A stretch of 32,013 nt of DNA from an uncultured Mollicutes bacterium (GTDB taxonomy: Bacteria > Bacillota_I > Bacilli_A > Acholeplasmatales > Anaeroplasmataceae), in contig UQFG01000020.1 of the NCBI GenBank assembly GCA_900540175.1, positions 1 to 32,013 on the forward strand, in the 5' to 3' direction. Of the stretch, positions 22,351 to 30,361 are shown piece by piece. The notes below the pieces were generated by a model. It saw nothing but the letters and a program-made list of their open reading frames with translations, had not been told where the DNA came from and searched no databases. A program made the position numbers and the translations under genes. Position 1 is the first letter of the stretch. Each line of letters opens with the position of its first letter.

Positions 22351-23658
22351 ATGAAGTTGTATATGCAAAGCTTGGGGTGCGTGAAAAACCAAGTGGACAG
22401 TGAAATGATTTTAGGTGTGATGAAAGATGCGGTCACATTGGTTCAAACACCGCAGGAAGCGGATTTGATGGTGTTGAATACTTGCGCGTTTATCGAACCG
22501 GCCCGCAAAGAAGCCATTGATACCATTTTGGAATTGGCGGATTACAAAAAACTTCATCAAAGCAAATTGGTCGTATGTGGGTGTCTTCCGCAGCGTTACA
22601 AAGAACAACTGAACGAACTGCTACCGGAAGTCGATCGTTTTGTTAGCATTGACGAATACGATCATTTGGGAACCATTTTGAATGCAGTCTGTCAATCAAG
22701 CCATGTTTTTCAAGATCGTTTTTCACCGTTTCAAAGGATTTATTCGACGCCTTCGTATATGCGATATGTGAAGATTTCGGAAGGGTGTACCAATCGCTGT
22801 GCATTCTGTGCGATTCCGCTTATTCGCGGGAATTTGAAAAGCCGCACGATGGAATCCATCACGGAAGAAGTAAGACAGGCTGTTTCAGAAGGCGTCTACG
22901 AAATCAATTTGATTTCTCAAGATACGACCAAATACGGATATGATTTGTATCATCGTTTGGCGCTGGTGGATCTGCTTCGATCACTGGTGGCCATTCCCGG
23001 TGATTTTAAAATCCGCTTGCTTTATTTGTATCCGGAAATCGTAACCGATGAATTGATTGATTTCATCAAAGAAGAAAAGAAAATGATGCCTTATTTCGAT
23101 ATTCCGATTCAGCATAGTGAAGATAAATTGCTGAAAGCGATGTTGCGAAGGGGAAGCCATGCCGATTTGGTTGCGCTTTTTTCCAAAATCAAAGAAAAGA
23201 TTCCCAATGCCGTCTTAAGAACGACGCTGATGGTCGGTTTTCCTTATGAAACCGAAGAAGATGTCGATCGGATGATTGCGTTTATCCAAGAAGTTCGGTT
23301 CGATCATTTGGGAGCCTTTACTTTTTCATTGGAAGAAAATACGAAGGCTTGTGAGTATCCCAATGAAATCAGCGAACAGACGAAACAAAAGCGGTATGAA
23401 CGTCTCATGAAAGCACAAGAAGCCATTGCCTTATCTTTGCAACAAGAAAAAATCGGGCAGGTTTTGGAGGATGTCTTTATCATCGATTACGATGAAGAAT
23501 CGTATTTGTATGTGGCTCGCTCGGATGCGTTTGCCCCGGATGATATTGATGGTTGCATCTATGTTGCCGCGTTAGAAGAACTGAGGATCGGTCAAAAGGT
23601 GCGCGTTCGCATTGTGGATGCCGATGCGTATACGTTGACTGGTGTTCAGGAAAAATAA
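22351..23658 (+). CDS. rimO: ribosomal protein S12 (aspartate) methylthiotransferase RimO
   Basis: RimO is a radical-SAM enzyme with two Fe-S clusters that adds a methylthio group to an aspartate of ribosomal protein S12. The 435 residues have the N-terminal cluster cysteines C10 (SLGCVKNQVDSE), C45 (LNTCAF) and C78 (CGCLP). The radical-SAM motif CTNRCAFC is at 146-153 and is followed by IPLIRGNLKSR. A C-terminal TRAM domain runs from about 370 to the end. The NQVDSE motif favours RimO over MiaB. It starts 10 bp after the unknown membrane protein, with AAAGGAGACGTT upstream, so they are co-transcribed. Confidence 0.95.
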   Translation: MKLYMQSLGCVKNQVDSEMILGVMKDAVTLVQTPQEADLMVLNTCAFIEPARKEAIDTILELADYKKLHQSKLVVCGCLPQRYKEQLNELLPEVDRFVSIDEYDHLGTILNAVCQSSHVFQDRFSPFQRIYSTPSYMRYVKISEGCTNRCAFCAIPLIRGNLKSRTMESITEEVRQAVSEGVYEINLISQDTTKYGYDLYHRLALVDLLRSLVAIPGDFKIRLLYLYPEIVTDELIDFIKEEKKMMPYFDIPIQHSEDKLLKAMLRRGSHADLVALFSKIKEKIPNAVLRTTLMVGFPYETEEDVDRMIAFIQEVRFDHLGAFTFSLEENTKACEYPNEISEQTKQKRYERLMKAQEAIALSLQQEKIGQVLEDVFIIDYDEESYLYVARSDAFAPDDIDGCIYVAALEELRIGQKVRVRIVDADAYTLTGVQEK

Positions 23659-23702
23659 AAGGTTTATTTTTGCTGAACAAAGGGAATACTTTTAAAGGAT
23701 AC

Positions 23703-24287
23703 ATGAAAAATATGAAGTTGAATGTTGTACTTTATCATCCGGAAATTCCGCAAAATACGGGCAATATCATGCGTAGTTGCGTCGGATTTCATGCAAAACT
23801 GCATTTGATCCGTCCGCTTGGATTTTCTTTGGATGAAAAAAAATTAAAGAGAAGTTGTGTCGACTACTTTGACTATCTGGATTATGAAGTGTATGAGGAT
23901 TATTCGGATTTTTGTGCTAAAAACAAAGGGAAATATTATTTCTTTACGCGCTACGGACATCAATCGCCGTCGGTGATTGATTTTAAAAAAGAAGCACAAG
24001 ATCAGCCGATTTACTTGATTTTCGGAGCCGAATCCACCGGAATTGCCTACGATATTTTAAAAGAAAATTTAAACGATTGTTATCGCATTCCCACAACCGA
24101 TAAAATTCGCAGTCTGAATTTATCCAATTGTGCGGCTATTGTTTTATTTTTGGCATCCGAACAACTGCACGATCCGGAAATCCTCGCGCACGAACCGGAT
24201 ACGTTAAAGGGAGAAAATTTTATTGATGATGTCACACTTGCCGAATTAAATGACATCCATTTAGAATGGAAAGGAGGAAAACAATAA
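23703..24287 (+). CDS. trmL: tRNA (cytidine(34)-2'-O)-methyltransferase TrmL (SPOUT family)
   Basis: TrmL methylates the 2'-OH of the wobble base in certain leucine tRNAs. The product of ~194 residues has the SPOUT motifs LNVVLYHPEIPQNTGNIMRS (N-terminal), YLIFGAESTGI (motif 2) and IPTTDKIRSLNLSNCAAIVL (motif 3, part of the knot). About 30 extra C-terminal residues beyond the usual length are acidic. The start is either ATG 23703, 3 nt after AAAGGA, or ATG 23712, 12 nt after it; both are imperfect. Its stop TAA overlaps the trxA ATG by one base. Confidence 0.93.
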   Translation: MKNMKLNVVLYHPEIPQNTGNIMRSCVGFHAKLHLIRPLGFSLDEKKLKRSCVDYFDYLDYEVYEDYSDFCAKNKGKYYFFTRYGHQSPSVIDFKKEAQDQPIYLIFGAESTGIAYDILKENLNDCYRIPTTDKIRSLNLSNCAAIVLFLASEQLHDPEILAHEPDTLKGENFIDDVTLAELNDIHLEWKGGKQ

Positions 24288-24589
24288 TGGCGATTGTACA
24301 TGTAACAAAAGATAATTTCAAAGAGGTGGTTCAATCCGATAAAACCGTTTTATTGGATTTTTGGGCCAATTGGTGCGGACCTTGCAAAATGCTTGCGCCG
24401 GTATTGGAAGATTTGGATAAGGAAGAAGACCTCGTTATCGGAAAAGTCGATGTCGATGTCGAAGAAGAATTGGCCAGCCAATTTCAGATTTCTTCCATTC
24501 CGTCTTTATTTGTGATCAAAGACGGGAAAATCGTTCGGAAATCTTTAGGCTATCAGTCGTTGGATCAGCTGAAAGAATTGGTAAAATAA
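24287..24589 (+). CDS. trxA: thioredoxin
   Basis: This 100-residue thioredoxin is a cytosolic dithiol reductant. The active site is WANWCGPCKM (residues ~27-36) and the cis-proline lies in SSIPSLFVIKDG. All standard thioredoxin landmarks, such as LLDFWA and GKVDVD, are present. The ribosome binding site AAGGAGGAAAACAATA is strong. The start overlaps the trmL stop (TAATG) and its reductase-like partner begins 1 bp after its stop, forming a trxA-trxB pair. Confidence 0.97.
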   Translation: MAIVHVTKDNFKEVVQSDKTVLLDFWANWCGPCKMLAPVLEDLDKEEDLVIGKVDVDVEEELASQFQISSIPSLFVIKDGKIVRKSLGYQSLDQLKELVK

Positions 24590-24590
24590 G

Positions 24591-25451
24591 ATGCTAGATG
24601 CGGTGATTATCGGTGCCGGTCCTTCCGGGATTTCCTGTGCGATCTATTTGAAGCGATACGGCTATCGCGTTTTGGTTGTAGCCAAAGACGAAGGTGCGCT
24701 TGCCAAAGCGCATCAAATCGAAAATTATTATGGAATTCCTTCGATCAGTGGCAAGGAATTGTTTTGGCGCGGGGTCGAACAAGCCAAAAAACTGGGTATT
24801 GAGGTTCGGATGGAAGAGGTCGTGAATTTGGAAAAAGATACGGTTTTTACCGTTACGACAACCTCCACTCCAATCCGGGCCAAAACGGTGTTGATTGCAA
24901 CCGGAACGTCCAGAAATTCTTTTGCACTCGGCAAAAAATTGGAAGGTAAAGGTGTTTCTTATTGCGCAACTTGCGACGGCTTTTTTTACAAAAAGAAAAA
25001 AGTAGCCTTGATCGGAAACGGTCCTTACATGCAACACGAACTGGCGGTTTTGGAAAACATCGTTTCGGATATTGCTGTTTTTACTGACGGAAAACCGCTG
25101 GAAGTATCGTTAGATGATTCCGTTATTGTCCATGAGGAAAAAATTCTTGCCTTGATCGGAGACGATCATTTGGAAGGAATCCAAACGGAAAAAGGAATCT
25201 ATCCGGTAGACGGTTGTTTTGTGGCGCTCGGTTCGGCGAATGGATTTACGCTTGCCATGCATTTAGGACTTGCTTTTAGCGGAAATACGCTTTCGGTCAA
25301 TGAGAAAAAAGAAACCAATATAAAAGGATTGTATGCTGCCGGAGATACGATCGGCGGTTTGCTGCAAGTCAGCAAAGCGGTTGCCGACGGAGCCGTAGCC
25401 GCTACCTCAATGGCGCAATATTTGAAAGAATTTAAAGAAGATACGTGCTAA
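24591..25451 (+). CDS. thioredoxin reductase-like flavoprotein without the usual NADPH motif
   Basis: This 286-residue protein has the two-domain FAD plan of thioredoxin reductase: FAD loop VIIGAGPSGIS at the start, LIATGTS, redox disulfide CATC (125-128) followed by DG, and the second FAD motif GLYAAGDTIGG. Adjacency to trxA supports a role in reducing thioredoxin. The NADPH-domain loop is only GNGPYMQHE. The HRRxxxRA motif that binds the NADPH phosphate in ordinary TrxB is absent (FTDGKPLEV there instead), the RQ after the second FAD motif is LQ, and the chain is ~25 residues short. It may use NADH or ferredoxin, as known for non-NADPH thioredoxin reductases of clostridia; that is inference. 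Its end is embedded in a terminator. Confidence 0.85.
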   Translation: MLDAVIIGAGPSGISCAIYLKRYGYRVLVVAKDEGALAKAHQIENYYGIPSISGKELFWRGVEQAKKLGIEVRMEEVVNLEKDTVFTVTTTSTPIRAKTVLIATGTSRNSFALGKKLEGKGVSYCATCDGFFYKKKKVALIGNGPYMQHELAVLENIVSDIAVFTDGKPLEVSLDDSVIVHEEKILALIGDDHLEGIQTEKGIYPVDGCFVALGSANGFTLAMHLGLAFSGNTLSVNEKKETNIKGLYAAGDTIGGLLQVSKAVADGAVAATSMAQYLKEFKEDTC

Positions 25452-25467
25452 AACGTATCTTTTTTTC
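25438..25467 (+). terminator. terminator overlapping the end of the thioredoxin reductase-like gene
   Basis: AAGATACGT (25438-25446) pairs with ACGTATCTT (25453-25461), followed by a T run to 25467. The TAA stop (25449-25451) sits in the loop. Confidence 0.85.
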
Positions 25468-25491
25468 ATATAGTAATACAAAGGTGATGGT

Positions 25492-25794
25492 ATGATGAAT
25501 GATCCGACATTGTTTATTGATAGTGTCAGCGATAAAAATCAGGCAAATGAAAATCAAGAATATTTTGACAGCCGAACGGTCAAACGGAAAAAAGTAGCCA
25601 AACATCGGTTGGAAGATATTCAGGCGATGCTTTATTATCGAATTCATGTATTAGCGGAAATTTACACAAAAGAACATAAGTATGAAGGAATCGTCGAAGA
25701 AGTATCTAAAATCGGATTGAAACTGCGGATGGAAGATCAGGTACTTACCATTCCGATTGTTGAAATCGAGGATATCAATATTTTGAAATTATAA
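25492..25794 (+). CDS. small hypothetical protein with Sm/YolD-like C-terminal half
   Basis: This 100-residue cytosolic protein is preceded by AAAGGTGATGGT (GGTGAT-type site); ATG 25495 is an alternative start one codon later. The N-terminal third is polar and probably disordered, followed by a basic helix (VKRKKVAKHRLEDIQ). The last ~45 residues form apparent beta strands (HKYEGIVEEVSKIGLKL, then TIPIVEIEDINIL) with the cadence of the small barrel in YolD-like proteins. The resemblance is weak and no function is claimed. It is flanked by terminators on both sides, so it is transcribed alone. Confidence 0.75.
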   Translation: MMNDPTLFIDSVSDKNQANENQEYFDSRTVKRKKVAKHRLEDIQAMLYYRIHVLAEIYTKEHKYEGIVEEVSKIGLKLRMEDQVLTIPIVEIEDINILKL

Positions 25795-25805
25795 GATTCC
25801 CGGTC

Positions 25806-25838
25806 AAAACAGCAATTCTTTAAAAATTGCTGTTTTTT
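25806..25838 (+). terminator. intrinsic terminator after the small hypothetical gene
   Basis: AAAACAGCAAT (25806-25816) pairs with ATTGCTGTTTT (25826-25836), an 11-bp stem followed by T residues, 12 bp after the stop codon. Confidence 0.85.
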
Positions 25839-25925
25839 CTCGTTTTTTTAAAAAAACAATGTTTTCAGATATGTTCGACTAGAATTTGCTCTTATTTTGA
25901 CATATTCATAAATGAGGTGTTTAAA

Positions 25926-26648
25926 ATGGCAGAACTTTCTGTTGGCATTCTGATTCCTTTGTTCGGAACAACATTAGGCGCTCTATTGGTTTTTTTTATG
26001 AAGAAACGGATGGATTCAACCATTAAAAAAATATTGAAAGGATTTGCGGCAGGAGTGATGCTGGCCGCATCGATTTGGAGTTTGATTTTACCGTCGATTG
26101 ATTTATCGGGCGATAATCCGTATACTTGTTTCATTCCGGCCACAGCAGGATTTATCGTGGGCATGGTCGGTTTGATGGGGTTGGATGTTTTTCTTTCCAA
26201 AAAGAAAAAAAATTTGAATTTGATGAATTTTGCCGTCATTGTTCATAATATTCCCGAAGGACTTTCCGTCGGTGTGGCTTTTGCGGCGGCTTTAAAAGGG
26301 GATACCATTGCCATGACGGCTGCCTTTGCGCTCAGTTTGGGGATTGGAATTCAAAATATTCCCGAAGGCAGCATCGTTTCGTTGAACATGTTGCCATATT
26401 GTTCTAAAAAACGTTCGTTTTGGATCGGCTTTTTATCCGGTGTGGTCGAGCCGATTGCCAGTGTTTTGGCCGTTTTGCTGATTTATTTGATTGAACCGAT
26501 TCTGCCGTATTGTCTTTCGTTTGCAGCCGGTGCGATGATGTATGTCGTCGTGGATGAACTGATTCCCGATTCGAATGGTTTGGTTGGCACAAGCGGATTT
26601 TGTATCGGGTTTTGTATCATGATGATTTTAGATGTGATGCTCGGCTGA
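25926..26648 (+). CDS. ZIP-family divalent metal transporter
   Basis: ZIP proteins move Zn2+ or other divalent metals into the cytosol. The 240 residues have about eight membrane helices. Both metal-site helices carry the family motif: HNIPEGLSVGVAFAAAL in helix 4 and GIGIQNIPEGSIVSLNML in helix 5. A third conserved acidic motif is seen in MMYVVVDELIPDS. A loop between helices 3 and 4 is lysine-rich, not histidine-rich. The start at 25926 follows GAGGTGTTTAAA; an upstream in-frame ATG at 25827 would lie inside the terminator. The closest style is the bacterial ZupT/GufA group; the metal cannot be told from sequence. Confidence 0.92.
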   Translation: MAELSVGILIPLFGTTLGALLVFFMKKRMDSTIKKILKGFAAGVMLAASIWSLILPSIDLSGDNPYTCFIPATAGFIVGMVGLMGLDVFLSKKKKNLNLMNFAVIVHNIPEGLSVGVAFAAALKGDTIAMTAAFALSLGIGIQNIPEGSIVSLNMLPYCSKKRSFWIGFLSGVVEPIASVLAVLLIYLIEPILPYCLSFAAGAMMYVVVDELIPDSNGLVGTSGFCIGFCIMMILDVMLG

Positions 26649-26698
26649 AAATAGTCTAAACGAGATGCTTTTTGCATAGAACATAAATAGGTGATGCT

Positions 26699-27724
26699 AT
26701 GAAAAAACTGGGCTGCTTCTTTGTTTGTTTGCTATTTTGTTCTTTTTCGGTTTCAGCTGCTTTCATCAATCGAAGCAGTGCTTTTATCGTTATGGAAACA
26801 ACAAGCAAACGGATTCTTCAGCAAAGCAATATCCATGAACAAATGCTTATTGCCTCGACCGCAAAAATTTTAACGGCCATCACAGTACTAGAACACTACG
26901 CTTTGGAAGAAGAAGTGACCATAACGAAAGAAGATGTATTAGAAGTCGGGTCGAAAGTTTATTTTCAGGAAGATGAAATCGTTACTCGAAAAGATTTACT
27001 TTATGCGTTGATGCTTCGCAGTGCCAATGACGCTGCTTCGGCCTTAAGCTGTCACAATGATCCGAAATTTATGCTTCAAATGAACGAAACGGCCAAAAAA
27101 ATCGGAATGAGAAATTCTGTTTTTGCCAATGCTTCCGGTTTGGATGAACGGGAATACAATTTGTCGACGGCTTACGATATGGCTTTATTGAGCGCTTATG
27201 CAGCCAAAAATGCGGAATTTGTTCGGATTGCTTCCGCTCATACCTATACGTGTCAAACCAGTCGTACTACGTATCAGTTTGTCAATAAACATAGATTGGT
27301 TCAACAAGAAGAATCTTTTGTTTGGGGGAAAACTGGATTTACTAAAAAATCAGGTCGAATATTGGTTTCCAATTACCAGGAAGACAATAAAAATTTGATT
27401 GTTGTTACAATCCAAGACGGCAATGACTGGAATCATCACAAACAATTGGTCCAACAAGTCGGGAAATATGATTTTGTAACGGTATTGAAAAAAGGAATTT
27501 ACGATACGAAAATGGATGTTTCGTATTATCTTTATATTGAAGAAGATTTGATTTTGCCGATTTTGAAAAACGAAAACGAAAACGTCTTACTGCAGTTTAA
27601 GTTGTTGGATCAAACGGCTTTTTTAACGGTTTCATTGAACGGACAATTCATTTTTTCCGTTCCGGTTACGGTTTATACGAAAACCGATTTCGACATTGAT
27701 TTGGTCATCGATTTTTTCAAGTAA
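26699..27724 (+). CDS. D-alanyl-D-alanine carboxypeptidase (S11 family, DacF/DacA-like)
   Basis: This exported low-molecular-weight penicillin-binding protein trims the terminal D-Ala from peptidoglycan stem peptides. The signal peptide covers residues 1-20 (LGCFFVCLLFCSFSVSAA). Catalytic motifs are all present: STAK (53-56), SAN (108-110) and KTG (211-213). A beta-rich C-terminal domain follows (from about 250). The product is 341 residues, somewhat short for the family (~380), with no clear C-terminal amphipathic anchor. The start follows TAGGTGATGCT. DacF in Bacillus acts in spore cortex formation, but a vegetative role is equally possible. Confidence 0.92.
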   Translation: MKKLGCFFVCLLFCSFSVSAAFINRSSAFIVMETTSKRILQQSNIHEQMLIASTAKILTAITVLEHYALEEEVTITKEDVLEVGSKVYFQEDEIVTRKDLLYALMLRSANDAASALSCHNDPKFMLQMNETAKKIGMRNSVFANASGLDEREYNLSTAYDMALLSAYAAKNAEFVRIASAHTYTCQTSRTTYQFVNKHRLVQQEESFVWGKTGFTKKSGRILVSNYQEDNKNLIVVTIQDGNDWNHHKQLVQQVGKYDFVTVLKKGIYDTKMDVSYYLYIEEDLILPILKNENENVLLQFKLLDQTAFLTVSLNGQFIFSVPVTVYTKTDFDIDLVIDFFK

Positions 27725-27741
27725 AACATTCCTTGGCATTC

Positions 27742-27770
27742 TTGAAGAAAAAGCGGCTTTATGATACAAT
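27742..27770 (+). promoter_or_regulatory. sigma-A-type promoter of the nusB operon
   Basis: TTGAAG (27742-27747), 17 bp, then TACAAT (27765-27770), with TGA directly before it (extended -10). The nusB start codon lies 32 bp downstream. Confidence 0.8.
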
Positions 27771-27802
27771 AAGAAAAACAAAGAAGTAAAGCAGGGGATA
27801 AG

Positions 27803-28198
27803 ATGAGAAGAAGAGATGCCCGCATTTTGGCAATGCAAGTATTATATGCCTACGATTTCAATCAAATAACGATAGAAGAGGCCCTTCAAACAGTTATGGT
27901 TGAAGATGATCCAGTGGCCAAAGAAATGGTTTTTCATTGTTATCGGCATTTGACGCAAGTCGATGAATTGATCGAAGGATCTTTGGAAAATTATCACATG
28001 AATCGTCTCAATTTAGTGGATAAAGCGATTCTGCGTTTGGCGGTATCGGAGATGCTGACGGATCAACCCAGAAACATTATCATCAACGAAGCATTGGAAA
28101 TTACCAAGCAGTTTTCCGATCAAGGTGATCATAAGGCAACGGCCTTCAACAATCGGTTATTGGATAAAATCAATAAAAAATTAAAGCAGGTAAATTGA
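27803..28198 (+). CDS. nusB: transcription antitermination factor NusB
   Basis: NusB binds boxA RNA with ribosomal protein S10 and supports rRNA transcription. The 131 residues match the all-helical family: start RRRDARILAMQVLYAYDF, then NYHMNRLNLVDKAILRLAVSEML, then the conserved NEALEITKQFSDQGDHKATAFNNRLLD region. GGGGATAAG precedes the ATG. It heads a compact operon (next gene 1 bp away) and has its own promoter. In many Bacillota folD lies between nusB and xseA; here it is absent. Confidence 0.96.
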   Translation: MRRRDARILAMQVLYAYDFNQITIEEALQTVMVEDDPVAKEMVFHCYRHLTQVDELIEGSLENYHMNRLNLVDKAILRLAVSEMLTDQPRNIIINEALEITKQFSDQGDHKATAFNNRLLDKINKKLKQVN

Positions 28199-28199
28199 A

Positions 28200-29411
28200 A
28201 TGGAAGAACGTTATTTAACCGTTTCGGCGCTGACAAAATATATCAAATACAAATTTGACCACGACCACCATTTGGAAGAGGTATTGTTAGAAGGAGAAAT
28301 TTCCAATTTCAAGCACCATTCCCGTGGTCATTTTTATTTTACACTCAAAGATGAGTTCGCTTCGATTTCCGTAACCATGTTTTCTTCTTTTGCCAAAACA
28401 GTAAAATTTATGCCGGCAGACGGGATGAAAGTGTTTGTAAAAGGGAATGTAACCGTTTATGAACCGTCCGGCACCTACCAAATCAACATTAAAGAAATGA
28501 AATCCGACGGAATCGGCGATCTGTTCTTGGCCTTTCAAAAATTAAAGGAGCAGTTGGCGAAGGAAGGATTGTTTGACCCATCGCATAAAAAGGCGCTTCC
28601 TCGTTTTCCTAATTGCATCGGGGTAATCACATCCCCGACCGGTGCGGCGATTCGGGATATCATAAGAACGGTTGAGAGACGCTATCCTCTTACGAAAGTG
28701 TTGTTGTATCCGGCGATTGTTCAAGGAGAATCGGCTAAAGAAGATCTTGTTCGTCAAATCAAACTGGCCAATGACCAACATCTTTGCGATTGTTTGATCG
28801 TCGGAAGAGGCGGCGGTTCATTGGAAGATTTATGGGCTTTCAATGAGCGGATCGTGGCGGAGGCGATCTATTCTAGTAAGATACCGATCATTTCGGCTGT
28901 CGGTCATGAAATCGATGTTACCATTGCCGACTTTGTGGCCGATATTCGGGCGGCAACTCCAACGGCCGCCGCGGAAATTGCAACACCGTCTTTGGATATG
29001 TTAAAAGAAAATATTCGGTATTATCAGAATTATATGACCAAACATGTTCGCTCTTATTTTGAACAGATTCATCTGCGGCTGGCCAATATGGATCGACGTT
29101 TGGAGGCTTTGAATCCGGAAGAAAAGGTCAAACATCAAAAAATTTATTTAGAAGAAGTCGGCAAACGCTTGAACTTATTGATTCAGCGGTTGTTATTGAC
29201 AAAGAAAAACGAATTTGATCTGTTGACTAGGACCCTTCAGAATTTAAATCCGTTGGCATTGATGGACAAAGGTTATTCGATCAGCCGCATTGACGATAAA
29301 ATCATCCGAAATATCAACGAAGTTACACTTGGAAAAGAAATGATCACCCAACTTCAAAACGGGTATATCAAAAGTACGATTACAGAGGTGAAAAACAATG
29401 GAAAACAATAA
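28200..29411 (+). CDS. xseA: exodeoxyribonuclease VII large subunit
   Basis: XseA is the catalytic subunit of exonuclease VII, a metal-independent single-strand DNA exonuclease of mismatch and damage repair. The 403 residues have an N-terminal OB-fold (LTKYIKYKFD through FVKGNVTVYEPSGTYQI). The central catalytic domain contains VITSPTGAAIRDI, LIVGRGGGSLEDLWAFN and SAVGHEIDVTIADFVADIRA. A long helical coiled-coil tail follows, and LMDKGYSI lies near the end. It overlaps xseB by 14 bp, ensuring balanced synthesis of the two subunits. Confidence 0.96.
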   Translation: MEERYLTVSALTKYIKYKFDHDHHLEEVLLEGEISNFKHHSRGHFYFTLKDEFASISVTMFSSFAKTVKFMPADGMKVFVKGNVTVYEPSGTYQINIKEMKSDGIGDLFLAFQKLKEQLAKEGLFDPSHKKALPRFPNCIGVITSPTGAAIRDIIRTVERRYPLTKVLLYPAIVQGESAKEDLVRQIKLANDQHLCDCLIVGRGGGSLEDLWAFNERIVAEAIYSSKIPIISAVGHEIDVTIADFVADIRAATPTAAAEIATPSLDMLKENIRYYQNYMTKHVRSYFEQIHLRLANMDRRLEALNPEEKVKHQKIYLEEVGKRLNLLIQRLLLTKKNEFDLLTRTLQNLNPLALMDKGYSISRIDDKIIRNINEVTLGKEMITQLQNGYIKSTITEVKNNGKQ

Positions 29412-29619
29412 ATCGTTTGAACAGTATCTGGCGGAATTGGAACAGATTGTCCGCTTGTTGGAAGATAAAAACAGTTCTTTGGAAGATGCGGTCGAAAATT
29501 ATACCAAAGGGCTTGAACTATCCAAAAAATGTTATGACATCTTGAATACCAGCGAACAATTGGTTGTCCAGAAAATGACCGAAAACGGCTTGGTTGATTT
29601 TCAAAGGGAAAACGGATGA
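29398..29619 (+). CDS. xseB: exodeoxyribonuclease VII small subunit
   Basis: This 73-residue helical subunit wraps the XseA coiled coil. The family pattern is clear: FEQYLAELEQIVRLLEDKN, SSLEDAVENYTKGLELSKKC. The start lies inside the end of xseA behind AGAGGTGAAAAACA. Its stop overlaps the tlyA start (ATGA), so the genes are translationally coupled. Confidence 0.95.
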   Translation: MENNKSFEQYLAELEQIVRLLEDKNSSLEDAVENYTKGLELSKKCYDILNTSEQLVVQKMTENGLVDFQRENG

Positions 29620-30341
29620 GACTGGATCAATACCTGATCGACCGCCAATTTTTTAAGACGCGGACAAAAGCTCAAGAAGCCATTAAAGCCGGTGCGGTTC
29701 AAGTTAACGGAAAAATCGTGTTGAAAGCAAATACGGCGATCGAAGACGGAGCGCTGATTGAGATTATCAAAGAAGTTCATCCGTACGTTTCAAGGGGTGG
29801 ACTTAAGTTAGAGGCCGCCATTCAAGCCTTTAATCTTTCTTTTTCCGATCGGATCGTGCTAGATATCGGCGCATCAACCGGCGGTTTTACGGACTGTGCT
29901 TTAAAACACGGTGCCAAACGGGTTTATGCCTGCGATGTGGGCAGCAATCAATTGGACGATTGCCTGCGAAACAACGAAGCGGTCGTGGTGATGGAACAAA
30001 CCAATATTTTGGATGTAGAATCGCTTCCCGATGCCATTGATTATATCGTTATGGATGTATCGTTTGTCAGCATTGAAAAGATTTTACCGGCAATTAAGCG
30101 CTTTTTAAATGATGCGAATGCATGGATATGCTTGATCAAACCGCAATTTGAAGTCGGGAAAATGTATTTGAAAAACGGGATTGTCAAAAATCAAAAACTG
30201 CGGGAAAAAGTGCTTCAAAACGTTGAACAAATGCTGAAAAACAATGGAATGCGGTTGGTAAAATGCATTCCTTCGCCGATTTTGGGTGGCAGTGGCAATC
30301 AAGAATTTTTGGCTTATATTCAAAAAGATGTCAAATGTTGA
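29616..30341 (+). CDS. tlyA: TlyA-family rRNA 2'-O-methyltransferase (S4 plus FtsJ-like domains)
   Basis: The family is named hemolysin A but comprises ribose methyltransferases acting on rRNA. The 241 residues have an S4 RNA-binding domain (1-60: MRLDQYLIDRQFFKTRTKAQ, then GAVQVNGKIV), the bridge YVSRGGLKLEAA, and a Rossmann methyltransferase domain with SAM loop LDIGASTGGFTDCAL. The motifs YIVMDVSFVSI and CLIKPQFEVGK supply the K-D-K type catalytic residues. It sits between xseB and recN as in Bacillus, but the ispA, dxs and argR/ahrC genes found there in many relatives are missing. Confidence 0.93.
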   Translation: MRLDQYLIDRQFFKTRTKAQEAIKAGAVQVNGKIVLKANTAIEDGALIEIIKEVHPYVSRGGLKLEAAIQAFNLSFSDRIVLDIGASTGGFTDCALKHGAKRVYACDVGSNQLDDCLRNNEAVVVMEQTNILDVESLPDAIDYIVMDVSFVSIEKILPAIKRFLNDANAWICLIKPQFEVGKMYLKNGIVKNQKLREKVLQNVEQMLKNNGMRLVKCIPSPILGGSGNQEFLAYIQKDVKC

Positions 30342-30361
30342 TGAAAGGAAGTAGATGATCG

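Noticed and set aside
26649..26698. terminator after the ZIP transporter gene
   Set aside because: Only a very short GATGC/GCAT pairing is present, too weak; readthrough into the carboxypeptidase gene is possible.
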